DNA from: JAKVBH01 sp049800955
GTDB lineage: Bacteria > Pseudomonadota > Alphaproteobacteria > Rhodobacterales > Rhodobacteraceae
Assembly (NCBI RefSeq): GCF_049800955.1
Contig: NZ_JBNAGA010000002.1
Span: forward strand, 248,001 to 312,000
Length of the DNA: 64,000 nucleotides
Direction of reading: 5' to 3'
The notes under the pieces are model-generated. The model saw nothing but the letters and a program-made list of their open reading frames with translations. It had not been told where the DNA came from and made no database searches. This document shows positions 27,801 to 35,098 of this stretch, piece after piece. Every line of letters begins with the position of its first letter. Positions within the stretch are counted from its first letter, which is position 1. A program made the position numbers and the translations under genes.

Positions 27801-28304
27801 CCGCGTGGACAGGAAATCCTTGTCATTGCCCGTGTGCCGCAGAAGGAACATGCCGGTCTGATCGACAAGCTCAGGGTTCGAGCAAATGTTGAAGTAAAAG
27901 TAGCTGCCCATCCCGCAGCCCGCATAAACCCCGATGGGCCCATCGAAGCTCTCGGGCACATGGCCCGCTGTCTCCAGCGCTTCCCAGGCGGTTTCCAGAA
28001 AATGGCGGTGCTGCGGGTCCAGAATGGCGGCCTCTTTGGGCGAGAAGCCGAAGAAATCCGCATCAAAATCAGCCAGACGTTCCAAAGGGGCCGCGAACGG
28101 TACGTAATCCGGGCGCGCGATCTTGCCCGCACTTTCACCGGCTTCGAGAAGCTCGGCCTCGCTCAGCCTGCGGATCGAGCCTGTGCCAGTGCGCAGATTA
28201 TCCCAGAATGCATGAATATCCGGCGCGCCCGGCAGCCGCGTTGCCATACCCACAATGGCGATATCCGTGTCGCCCCTGGCAGGGCTATCAACAGCACCAG
28301 ACAT
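21843..28304 (-). CDS. Type I polyketide synthase, KS-AT-KR-DH-ACP-TE
   Basis: A 2153-aa single-module PKS. KS is about 13-440 (C186 in TACSTS, H322, H362). AT is about 537-870 (S635 in GHSMGE; AAHSH at 732-736 where HAFH/YASH usually sits). KR is about 910-1380 (GGFGGIG at 1177, Y1336, N1340, B-type-like IDD at 1279). DH is about 1410-1680 (H1423, D1594), following KR instead of preceding it. ACP is about 1775-1848 (S1809 in DLGGHSLIA). TE is about 1870-2135 (S1958 in GGFSGGG, D1985, H2116). There is no ER or methyltransferase. The ATG at 28304 is chosen because conservation starts at once (DIAIVGMATRLPG). Expected chemistry: one decarboxylative extension, ketoreduction, dehydration and release, probably on a starter from the neighbouring NRPS. 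Confidence 0.93.
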   Translation of the reverse strand: MSGAVDSPARGDTDIAIVGMATRLPGAPDIHAFWDNLRTGTGSIRRLSEAELLEAGESAGKIARPDYVPFAAPLERLADFDADFFGFSPKEAAILDPQHRHFLETAWEALETAGHVPESFDGPIGVYAGCGMGSYFYFNICSNPELVDQTGMFLLRHTGNDKDFLSTRLSHVLDLQGPSLTLQTACSTSLVATHYAAQALLNGECDMALAGGVTIELPHARGYVFKEGEILSPDGACHAFDHRAQGTVFGSGVGVVVLRRLEDALADGDHIWAVIKGSSVNNDGAAKAGYLAPSVEGQAAAIAEAHAIADVSADSIDYVECHGTGTYLGDPIEVSALTQAFRETTDRTGFCRIGSVKTNIGHLDTAAGVASLVKASLALHHEAMPPSLGFEAPNPAIDFDGSPFQVNDTLTPWARHARPRRAGVNSLGVGGTNAHVVLEEAPDRGTSDPSDWPFQILTISGRTKAAMEANADALARHLRANPDINLADVAFTLQNGRRHFEYRLVTIARDAHEAAVRLQSRDPRRVFTHSAMDAAPEVVFMLPGGGAQYAGMARDLYETEPVFAEWMDEGLAHLARLSDEDMAALWLPERGAEVEADARLTKPSLQLPLTMIVEYALAQLWMSWGVQPTALIGHSMGENTAAALAGVMSFEDCIGLVHKRGQLFDTCPKGGMLSVGLSAQELRAILPDGLDIAAENAPGLSVASGPQEALDALQSDLAARDIDCQRIAIDIAAHSHLLEPILADFEAHLRRIPLQAPRVPIMSNRTGQTLSDEDAQDPAYWVAHLRHTVHFAAGIEALAETPGRIFLEVGPGKTLAALARMQPKVPANAVLGSLRHAEDDMEDDAHFLLALGRLNALGVAVDWDQIWTDRKRHRVPLPTYAFQHKSYFIEPGRGAQQDEANDLVRSDVLEDWGSRVAWIPALAPCDIDVEGDMSESLPETWLVFEDELGIGSEVCQRLERAGHQVVRVKPGDRFARVDEKRYVLSPELGREGYDLLVQDMLAHGLVPTRVAHFWLLTQDETHRPGSSFFHRVQEQGFYALLFLAQAMDAEGASAPVHITCVTNGVFRARNEAVTYPEKATLAGPIRVIPRELPNVTTAHLDVALTAGQPSGGFFGKRAKTNLTPVVNQVLEDLLSEPRSYEAALRGAKRFERQLRPVPLDAAERTPVRPGGVYLITGGFGGIGLSVARRLIEVGAGHIGIVSRRPLPEREAWPSLLACMSPNDPTHARIRAVQDLEALGAQVHVLQADVCNQPAMTEAVAALRAAAGDIHGVIHAAGVIDDEPLLSKGPASVEDVFTPKIHGTQVLDALFPDGAIDWLVLFSSTSTIIAPAGQIDYVAANEYLNAFAHARADGKTRVVAVNWGIWADVGMAADAVAARSGERIAQPREETAQPLIDVATFDAQGTRLFETQLEAKSDWILNEHRTRVDNAAILPGTGYIELAAQALAAQSEIGRFALTDLTFLRPMHAPDDKPLNMRLKMERRDTGYRLSVCSAVTFDGRRGWQTHAECDIRLHNIDPPVRVDLGALETRIGALPNTDLPLRSAQETHLDFGPRWRALYGKSLGADEGLARLRLTADAKTDVTQGFRLHPALMDIATGWAMDLIEGYDAQRLWVPMRYGDISVYRDLPADVISWVRNRGTNSVKDATAQFDITLMTPDGEVCVEIRDFQIRCLDMEGQFSSGQPLSAAELIFDEDDGNAPISAAEERLRHNLRQGIRADEGADAFLRALALPQAQVVVSSLPIEGLRAQADQSDAPQPGGATFERPELESDYAAPQTDIEETLAAFWTDLLGVNQVGIDDNFFDLGGHSLIAVRMFAMIKKSYRVDFPISVLFEAPTIRLCAALIEERAGPAAGAKTTAERAPSQGEGPRFRYLVPMHAGEGGPGMPFFLVAGMFGNVLNLRHLAHLLGGRRPFFGLQARGLYGGEEPHRSISEAAADYIAEMRQVQPKGPYAVGGFSGGGITAFEIARQLEAAGDEVAIVILLDTPLPQRRPLTRRDRLLIQLQEIRNKGVLYPFKWAANRIAWELEKRRGFDAPTQDDHSFHNAEIEAAFLEAVAQYDMRPWRGHMHLFRPPHVGHWTVSGGQLVNSERAYLLHDNDWGQYVPGIEVTEVLGDHDSMVLEPHVRVLADAMRDALEAAEPESAAPPLAKVAE

Positions 28305-28461
28305 ACTAATTTCCCAAACAAGCCCCGATGGCTTACGGCGCAAATGCGCTCAAATTACGGCCTTGCCACGTTCCCTGCGCCGCAGTCTTGCCACATTCCA
28401 ACAATTTAACCCACATTTTAACGGGAAATTTTGCCACTTTGGCGCATGCTCTCCGAATTGA
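28305..28461. promoter_or_regulatory. Regulatory region upstream of the PKS operon with three TTGCCAC sites
   Basis: 157 bases between the flippase stop and the PKS start, richer in A+T than the genes. TTGCCAC occurs at 28363-28369, 28388-28394 and 28431-28437 on the plus strand (GTGGCAA reading toward the PKS), and TTTAAC is repeated near 28405 and 28417. No clean -35/-10 pair is evident. The clustering suggests a bound regulator and an independent promoter for PKS-GT2-NRPS. Confidence 0.4.
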
Positions 28462-29829
28462 TCATCCCCCGGTCACAGCCTGCAAGGCAGACAAGGGCTC
28501 GGCATGGATCCAGAACGCGGCCGAGGTGATTGCCACGCCCACCCCAAAGGCGACTGAGTCGTGCAGGCCATCCCACACGCCCACACGCCGCGCCAACCAG
28601 ACGACAACCGGGTAGACACAGATCATCGCAATCCCCTGACCGATCAGGGCACCAATCAGTCCGCCAGCCTCAAAACCCAGCAAAAGACCCGCAACCATGG
28701 CCACAGCCCGCGCCAGTTGCAGCACGAAGAACGACCGGCTGTCGCCTTCCGCGAGCGCGGCCTGATCATAGGTCAGGCCGATCACAAGCGGGATTTGCAT
28801 ACAGGCGATCAACACCAGAATTGGCCCGGCCAGAACATATCGCGCGTCATACAGCAGTTCGATCAGCCAGACGCCACTCATGGCAAATGCCAGTTGCAAC
28901 AGCAGCAAGGCCGCCGTCACGGCAATACGCATGCGGCGCAGCTTCGCATAGTTCTCTGGAGCGGCCTTGGGCGGGGTTTCGCGATAGATCGGGATAAGGA
29001 CCTTGGCAACGATCATATTGCCCAGGAGCAATGGAAAAGCGGCGAGGAAAAATCCGATGTTGTAGATGCCAAGGAGCTCAAGATCGAGCAAGCGGCCGAG
29101 GATGATGCGGTCTGATTGCGTGAAGACAAAGCCGCACACCGTTGCCAGAAAGATCCATTTGCCAAAGTGGATGAGCTCCCGCCCCGCCTCCGGCTCCCAG
29201 CGAAACCGGTTGGACGGCCCGGGCAGGAAGCGATTGTTGATGAACAATTGCACCAGCATCGAGATCAGCCCGGACCAGACCAGCGCCCAGACCGATTGCA
29301 GCCACAGCGCCAACACGATGGCGGCAACAGCGCCGACGATCTGGGTGACCATGTCGAGGATTGTGACGCGTCCCAGTTGCAGGTGTCGATTGGCCGTTTG
29401 CATCTTGGTCGGCATGAAGCCTTGCAAAATGAGGGTGAGGCCTGAGGCCATGATCAGCGGGGCAAGCAGCGCCACGTCATAAAACCAGGCCACCGGATAC
29501 GCGACCCCGCAGGCAAATGCGAACAGCAGAAAGCCGCGCACCACGTTGATCGTCCAGGCCGTATTGAGAAACTCAGGGTCGTCGCCCCGTTTGTTCTGCA
29601 GGATCGCAGGCACGGTGCCCACATCCGAAAACATCGTCAAACCCTGCATCAGGATCATGACGATCGCCATCATGCCGAAAGCTTCGGGAAAGAGCAGGCG
29701 CGTCAGGATCAGGTTGGAGGCAAGGCGGATCATCTGCGAGCCGCCAAACCCGATGACCGTGAGACTGGACGAGCGCAGGATACGCGCTGACAGGGCCCCG
29801 CCCTGAAATTTCCGGGCAAGCGCTCTCAT
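28462..29829 (-). CDS. Wzx-type oligosaccharide flippase (MOP superfamily)
   Basis: A 455-aa polytopic membrane protein of the polysaccharide-transporter family, with about 12-14 hydrophobic helices from residue 20 to the end. The N-terminal FGGSQMIRLASNLILTRLLFPEAFGMMAIV is typical of Wzx/RfbX exporters. It should flip lipid-linked repeat units across the inner membrane. Its start overlaps the stop of the upstream GT2 gene by 4 bases. The PKS follows after 157 bases. MATE-type drug export is less likely given this context. Confidence 0.87.
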   Translation of the reverse strand: MRALARKFQGGALSARILRSSSLTVIGFGGSQMIRLASNLILTRLLFPEAFGMMAIVMILMQGLTMFSDVGTVPAILQNKRGDDPEFLNTAWTINVVRGFLLFAFACGVAYPVAWFYDVALLAPLIMASGLTLILQGFMPTKMQTANRHLQLGRVTILDMVTQIVGAVAAIVLALWLQSVWALVWSGLISMLVQLFINNRFLPGPSNRFRWEPEAGRELIHFGKWIFLATVCGFVFTQSDRIILGRLLDLELLGIYNIGFFLAAFPLLLGNMIVAKVLIPIYRETPPKAAPENYAKLRRMRIAVTAALLLLQLAFAMSGVWLIELLYDARYVLAGPILVLIACMQIPLVIGLTYDQAALAEGDSRSFFVLQLARAVAMVAGLLLGFEAGGLIGALIGQGIAMICVYPVVVWLARRVGVWDGLHDSVAFGVGVAITSAAFWIHAEPLSALQAVTGG

Positions 29830-30659
29830 CGCCCGCGCTCCCAGGTCGTCGTGCGGCCGAATTTTGTGGCGAGCGCGACGGAGGTATAGATTGCAAAGCC
29901 TGTCGGATCGCTCAGCGCCATGCTGAGTTTCTGGCCCATCGGAAAGGCCGGTTTGTCATCATTTTGAAGAAGCTCCGGGAACTGTTCCCTGATTTCTTCC
30001 ACGCCCCGGTTTTGGCGCCGCCGCACTTTCACCAAAGCCTGCCATCCCTCGACCAGCGGCCACACGTAGCCCGCGGGAACGGACAGGCGCTCTTTCGGGG
30101 CAAAGTTCAGGCGGGCGAAGGTGTCATCGGAGATGATGCGCGGCCAGTTGTCCCATCGCGCGCGGCCGGCGGCATTCATGGCGAAGAGGCCCGCCCCGGG
30201 GACGCCATGTGTCAGGAACGGCACGCGGGCGTAGATGCGCGCGTAAGCCCGGGATATCGCCGTGTCCGCCGCAGCGATCCGCAATTTCCCGGAGGCATAA
30301 GCGGGCTCAGCCCTGTTCAACACGCGTGCGAGCTGGCCCATCACGGCGGGATCAACCACAACATCGGCATCGAGATAGGCGCGCACGGGCGCCTGTACGA
30401 TGGCATCGGCGGCATCCAGCGCCGCGAGCTTGTCTCCCTCTTTCAGCTCAATGATATCGAGCCACCAGCCCCGTGCCTCAAACACCTGAGCGCGCTCCCG
30501 CGCCCGCAGCGTCGTCTCATCGCTGCACCCGTTTGCAACGACAATAACCTGCGCATGCTCGAGGCCAACCGAGGCGTATAGCGCCGACAGACACCCCGGC
30601 AGTGTGGCCGCTTCATTATGGGCTGGAATGATGATCGACAGGGCGGGGCCGGAAGACAT
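29826..30659 (-). CDS. Glycosyltransferase family 2
   Basis: A 277-aa GT-A-fold enzyme. SIIIPAHNEAATLPGCLSAL opens the domain, AYLDADVVVDP has the DxD, and a C-terminal hydrophilic region with a KVRRRQNRG loop follows. It heads the minus-strand group GT2-flippase and is divergent from the GT4 gene at 30773. Likely adds a repeat-unit sugar. Donor unknown. Confidence 0.85.
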   Translation of the reverse strand: MSSGPALSIIIPAHNEAATLPGCLSALYASVGLEHAQVIVVANGCSDETTLRARERAQVFEARGWWLDIIELKEGDKLAALDAADAIVQAPVRAYLDADVVVDPAVMGQLARVLNRAEPAYASGKLRIAAADTAISRAYARIYARVPFLTHGVPGAGLFAMNAAGRARWDNWPRIISDDTFARLNFAPKERLSVPAGYVWPLVEGWQALVKVRRRQNRGVEEIREQFPELLQNDDKPAFPMGQKLSMALSDPTGFAIYTSVALATKFGRTTTWERGR

Positions 30660-30772
30660 CGGCGATCCTTGAACTTGAACAACACGGGCAACAACACAAT
30701 TGCCGATGATCTAAACAATAAATTATGGCAAGGGGATGGTGCAGACGCGAATTTCCCTTTGAGAGGTGGCAC
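30660..30772. promoter_or_regulatory. Divergent promoter region between GT2 and GT4
   Basis: 113 bases with an A+T-rich core around 30700-30725. TTGCC near 30701 and GGCAA near 30727 form loose inverted half sites. A plus-strand TTGCCG with TTATGG 17 bases later is a weak promoter candidate. Nothing else is recognisable. Confidence 0.3.
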
Positions 30773-31987
30773 ATGACACATATCGACAGGATTGGCTATC
30801 TTGTGCCGCAATTTCCCGGGCAAACCCATATCTTTTTCTGGCGCGAGATCGCGGAGCTCGAAGCAAAGGGTGTGACGCCTGTCCTGTTTTCCACGCGGCC
30901 ACCACCGCCGGGATTGATCGCGCATGACTGGACCCAGGACGCCATCGCGCGCACGACCTATCTCGGGCAGATGTCCGTCATGGATACTTTGCGCGCCCTG
31001 CCACACCTGCCCTGGGCAGACATTCACGCTGAAGCCCGGCGCGACGGACGCGCGGTGTGGAAAGACGCGGTCATCTGCGCCGGTGCCGCATACGCGCTGA
31101 AGCGGACCTGCGCGGCGCAAGGCATTGAGCATGTGCATGTGCATTCCTGTGCCCGCGCAGCGCTCGTTGCGGCCTTTGCCCAGCATCTGGGCGGGCCAAG
31201 CTACTCGATCACGTTGCACGGGCCTTTGCAGGATTACGGACCAGCCCAGCCTTTCAAATGGCGCAATGCGGCCTTCGCGACTATCATCACACAAAAGCTC
31301 ATAGCAGAGATGCAAGCCGCGCAGCCCGATGATCTGCCGCCCCGGATCATCCTGCGTCCTATGGGTGTTGATACAGAGGTCCTGCAACGCAGCGCGCCGT
31401 ACCGTCCTGTGCCTGACGGGGAGCCGCTTCGTGTCTTTTCCTGCGGGCGCCTGAACATCGTGAAAGGCCATCAGGACCTGATCGCAGCTGTCAAGATCCT
31501 GCGCGCACAGGGCCGCGATGTTCAGCTTGAAATCGCAGGGCAGGACGACGCGGGCGGCGACGGGTTTCGGCTTGAACTGGAGCGTATTCTTGCAGACAGC
31601 GGCGTATCAGATGCTGTGACCCTGCTCGGTCCGATCGATGCGGATGCGGTCAAAGACAAGTTGCTGGAGGCGCATATCTTTGCTCTGGCCTCATGGCACG
31701 AACCTCTGGGCGTGGCCTACATGGAAGCGATTTCCTGCGGTGTGCCCACCATCGGCACGGACAGTGGCGGCGTGCCGGAGTTGATCACCGACGGCGTCGA
31801 AGGGTTGCTTGTCCCGCCCAAAAACCCCGAGGCCCTGGCCAAGGCCATCGCACGGATTGCCGATAATCCGGAACTCGCACTGCAACTCAGCACCTCCGGG
31901 CGTGCCCGGATGGAGCGCGAGTTTTCGTCCCGACTGGGGGCAGAGACGCTGATCACCGAAATGGAGCGATTGTCACAATCCGGGTAG
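30773..31987 (+). CDS. Glycosyltransferase family 4
   Basis: A 404-aa GT-B retaining glycosyltransferase. The acceptor half begins IGYLVPQFPGQTHIFFWRE. The donor half has VFSCGRLNIVKGHQDLI, the EX7E segment in SWHEPLGVAYMEAISCGVPT, and SGGVPELITDGVEGLLVPP. The ATG at 30773 has GAGAGG before it and is preferred to an ATG at 30725. It is a relative of the GT4 at 9384 within the same locus. Its stop is 2 bases from the stop of the convergent SGNH/GH gene. Confidence 0.87.
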   Translation: MTHIDRIGYLVPQFPGQTHIFFWREIAELEAKGVTPVLFSTRPPPPGLIAHDWTQDAIARTTYLGQMSVMDTLRALPHLPWADIHAEARRDGRAVWKDAVICAGAAYALKRTCAAQGIEHVHVHSCARAALVAAFAQHLGGPSYSITLHGPLQDYGPAQPFKWRNAAFATIITQKLIAEMQAAQPDDLPPRIILRPMGVDTEVLQRSAPYRPVPDGEPLRVFSCGRLNIVKGHQDLIAAVKILRAQGRDVQLEIAGQDDAGGDGFRLELERILADSGVSDAVTLLGPIDADAVKDKLLEAHIFALASWHEPLGVAYMEAISCGVPTIGTDSGGVPELITDGVEGLLVPPKNPEALAKAIARIADNPELALQLSTSGRARMEREFSSRLGAETLITEMERLSQSG

Positions 31988-31989
31988 GA

Positions 31990-34935
31990 TCACAGGCTGT
32001 CTGCGGGGATTGTCACGTCATTGAATTGCAGGAATTCGACGCTCGTCAGCTGCGTAACGCGCCCGCCTTTGGCGAGACGAAGCCGGGGGCCGTCTCGCGA
32101 GACCGCGTAATCCGCGAGGGCCCCGGGAAAGACAGCTGTATCGTCCCCATCGCCGCCATGCACAACGTCTGCGCCGCCAAGCGTCAGGAGCGTGTCATCG
32201 CCGGGACCCGCGAGGATGACATCCTCTTCCGTTGTCCCCTCCAGCACCTCGCTCTCAGAGCTGCCCGTGAGGTGGACACCGTGCAAAAAGGCGGCGGCAT
32301 CCCGGTCTCCCCACCAGGCCGGGGCACGTTCATTAAAGGCGAGGAGCGCGTCCCAGCGTGACGTCGTATCATCGATGTGACGCAAAGCGCCCCAGCTTCC
32401 GTATTGGCTGGGCGGTGCGATATCGACGAAGGCATTGAACAAGGTGCCGCCCACATCACGCCAGGATTGCAAGAGATCGCCGTAAATCTCGCCCATCTGC
32501 GGGGCATAATTGACCTCTTGAAGAAAGGCGCTCAGCTCTTCGTTGCTGACCCATGCGCCGGATGGCGCGACATGGGTGCCGCCTTCATACATGATCATTT
32601 TCATGCCATAGCGCTGCGCTACCGACGCGTGATGAGGCCAAAGCTCTTGGGTCAGATGTGGCAGTGACTTTGACCGCAGATGCTCGGCAACAGGGTCGTA
32701 GAGCTGGGACAAGCCCGCCTTGCGCACGAACTCACGCAGCGCCACCCGCTGCAAGCCCTGCGCTTCTCCGGCGCGGCGCGCCTCCGCCTGTGCGGCATCG
32801 ATCCATTCCAGCACCATGGGCGCGGCCTCATCTGCACCGAGCTCATACCCGAAGTAACCCGTCACGGCATAAGACGAGAACCGATCTGCGGGGCGCTCGT
32901 TGCCTTCCTCGACCCAGAGCGGCGCTTCGAGCAGCGGCTCCTCAAGGCCGGGCCATCCCGTATGCACGGCGATGACGGGCTCCAAACGGTCGGCCTCTTC
33001 CGCAAAAACCTCGGCCCAGATGTCCGCCATTTGCGCAGCGCGCACGCCAGCCCATTGCATCCATGCATCATCGCTGGCTTTGCGCCCCCAACGGGCCTGC
33101 GCCTGTTCGCGGGCGTAGACAGCCTGCGGGAAGATGAAATTCCAAACCTCGTTGGAATACTCGACGTAGACTTTCAGGCGCGGGTCCAGCCCTGCGCGCA
33201 TGACCTCCGCATACCGGCGCATGAAGTCATCGTCAGCCATATGCGGCATGTTGATCCACGGATCAGCGCCAACCAGATTGGACAGGTGGATGATGTATTC
33301 CACCGGCACACCGCGACCCACGAATGTGTAGTGATCCGGGCGCGCGCGTTCCGACCAGCGGGCTTTGCCGGAGCCGTTGGTAAAGGTCCAGTCCATGAAA
33401 CGCAGCGCGCGCAGATCCGCGATCCTGGCGATGAAGTCGGGATTGAAGATGGCACCCGCGTCATACATCTCCACATGGTCTTCCCGCACGACCGTGATGT
33501 TGCGCAGGGGATCATCCGGTGCGACGGATGTCAGGCCAATGGAGACCAGCCCCTCGCCATTTGGTCTGTAGGTGAACCACAGCTCGTTCTCGCCACGCTC
33601 TCTGACACGCGCCGAGCCACCCACTTTCAAATCGCCCTGCCCCTCCCAGCGCAGGCGGTAGCGCGCTTCCAGAGATATGGCCTCCTCCGGCTGGTCAGTC
33701 AGAATGAACGTTTCCACATGGGTCACATCCGGGGGCAGGCTCGTGAGCCAGCCGTTGGCATCCATATGGCCCCCGCGGCGCAGGTCTTCTTCTGACACCG
33801 CACCCCACGAGCCGGGCAGATGTCCGGTCCAAGGGCGCGCGGTCTTCATGATGTCGAGAAAAGGATGCTGCGTTGACCAATCGGCAATACCGTTGAGGCC
33901 CATGGCAAGGCTCGGATTGTCCAGCCCTTTGGCCGATACGGGGCCCTCTTGCATCGCGACGTCAGGTTCGGAGGGCGCTTCGGCGGAGGCTTGCGCCATT
34001 TGTGTTGGCGCAGGGCTTGGGGCGGGCAAGGCCGCCTGCGTACGGGGCTTCAGATCATCCGCGATGGCCTCCCAAATGAAATCCGCCGTTTCTTGATAGC
34101 GCTCGCGCACCACCTCGTGCACGTCATCGAAATCCACGAAGTTTGACGGCGGCGGCGCGTTGTAGATCGCGGCATAGGTGATCATGCTGGCGATGAAGTA
34201 GGTCGTGGCTGTGCCATGGGGCGCATCGTCAGAATAGAGATCTGTTGGTCTGAGATCTTCCAGCGGCCCGTCGCTCACCAGTCTGGAGAGGATGGAGCCC
34301 ACAGGGATCAGACGAACATCGGCCTCGGGCAGCGCCGCTTGAATGGCGGCGTGATAATCCCTGTACCATTCGTGATACTCGCCCAGAGCATACCGCGTGT
34401 AGCGGCGGTATTTCCGGCGTGTAGGCGGAAAGGCACCAAGCTCAGCCCAGCCTTCGTAGAGATAGAAGACCGGATCAACGCCCTGCTCCAGCACCCAGTT
34501 GAACACATCGAGCGTTGAGCCAACGGGCGTGACGTTTCGGGGGTTGTTCCATTCATACGGTTCGGTCGGTGCCTGGTATTGAACGAAGTTCTCCGGGTTG
34601 AGGATGATCGTATCCAGACCGGCCTCGGCGAATGTCGTATGCTCCGCGTTCCAGGCGTCACGGACCTCATCAAAGGACCATTGGGGCTCTGCCGGAACCA
34701 GCGGGTCTGCTTGACCGACAAAAACCCATTGCCCCGAAAGGGACAGCCGCCTCTCATCCGCGCGCGCAAGTCGGCTGAGCCAGTGGGGCACGGTTGTGTC
34801 ATCATCATTTGTCAGGTGATTGAAGAGGGAATTGCCCCAGACATATGCGTTCACCCGATCCGCGCTCTGCGCATGTGCAACTGTCAATTGGAGCCCGAAA
34901 ACAAGAGCTGCCACCATCAGGAAAAGAGATTTCAC
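31990..34935 (-). CDS. Secreted bifunctional protein: SGNH-esterase-like, clan GH-A glycosidase-like, RTX-like tail
   Basis: A 981-aa secreted protein not matched to a named enzyme. Residues 1-22 are a signal peptide (LFLMVAALVFGLQLTVAHA). The N-terminal part has GNSL (S36), like SGNH block I, and DAPH (D237, H240), like the block V DxxH. A Pro/Ala-rich linker lies at about 300-330. The second half contains YVEYSNEVWNF (N595-E596), the NE pair of clan GH-A acid/base residues, and a later MYEGGTH, a possible nucleophile. The C-terminus has GPGDDT and GGDGDDT, RTX-like calcium repeats. A GTG at 34935 is proposed as start after AGGACGAG. GTG 34950 and ATG 35115 are alternatives. It probably de-esterifies and cleaves the locus polysaccharide outside the cell (inference). 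Confidence 0.7.
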   Translation of the reverse strand: MKSLFLMVAALVFGLQLTVAHAQSADRVNAYVWGNSLFNHLTNDDDTTVPHWLSRLARADERRLSLSGQWVFVGQADPLVPAEPQWSFDEVRDAWNAEHTTFAEAGLDTIILNPENFVQYQAPTEPYEWNNPRNVTPVGSTLDVFNWVLEQGVDPVFYLYEGWAELGAFPPTRRKYRRYTRYALGEYHEWYRDYHAAIQAALPEADVRLIPVGSILSRLVSDGPLEDLRPTDLYSDDAPHGTATTYFIASMITYAAIYNAPPPSNFVDFDDVHEVVRERYQETADFIWEAIADDLKPRTQAALPAPSPAPTQMAQASAEAPSEPDVAMQEGPVSAKGLDNPSLAMGLNGIADWSTQHPFLDIMKTARPWTGHLPGSWGAVSEEDLRRGGHMDANGWLTSLPPDVTHVETFILTDQPEEAISLEARYRLRWEGQGDLKVGGSARVRERGENELWFTYRPNGEGLVSIGLTSVAPDDPLRNITVVREDHVEMYDAGAIFNPDFIARIADLRALRFMDWTFTNGSGKARWSERARPDHYTFVGRGVPVEYIIHLSNLVGADPWINMPHMADDDFMRRYAEVMRAGLDPRLKVYVEYSNEVWNFIFPQAVYAREQAQARWGRKASDDAWMQWAGVRAAQMADIWAEVFAEEADRLEPVIAVHTGWPGLEEPLLEAPLWVEEGNERPADRFSSYAVTGYFGYELGADEAAPMVLEWIDAAQAEARRAGEAQGLQRVALREFVRKAGLSQLYDPVAEHLRSKSLPHLTQELWPHHASVAQRYGMKMIMYEGGTHVAPSGAWVSNEELSAFLQEVNYAPQMGEIYGDLLQSWRDVGGTLFNAFVDIAPPSQYGSWGALRHIDDTTSRWDALLAFNERAPAWWGDRDAAAFLHGVHLTGSSESEVLEGTTEEDVILAGPGDDTLLTLGGADVVHGGDGDDTAVFPGALADYAVSRDGPRLRLAKGGRVTQLTSVEFLQFNDVTIPADSL

Positions 34936-35098
34936 AGGTCTCGTCCTCACTTGGAAACACACGCGATACGCAATGCCAAGAGTATGGGGCAAAACTTTGG
35001 CCTTTGCACCCTGCCGCACGCATGTGCCGTCGCAATATGTGTAAATGAATTGCATTTTTTCAGACGGACCCCATTTTCTTAACAGGGGAGACACTTCA
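34936..35098. promoter_or_regulatory. Divergent promoter region between the SGNH/GH gene and a GNAT gene
   Basis: 163 bases. GGCAAAA at 34988-34994 matches the half site of the wzz dyad. AAATG/CATTT flank AATTG near 35046 and a T-run follows. No convincing -35/-10 pair. Confidence 0.25.

Noticed and set aside
21843..28304. PUFA or heterocyst-glycolipid type synthase
   Set aside because: It has one ACP, a terminal TE and no tandem ACPs or enoyl reductase, which does not fit those families.
28383..28400. Sigma-54 promoter (GG-N10-GC) upstream of the PKS
   Set aside because: Only the GG and GC dinucleotides and part of TGGCA fit; the TTGC half is missing. Likely chance.
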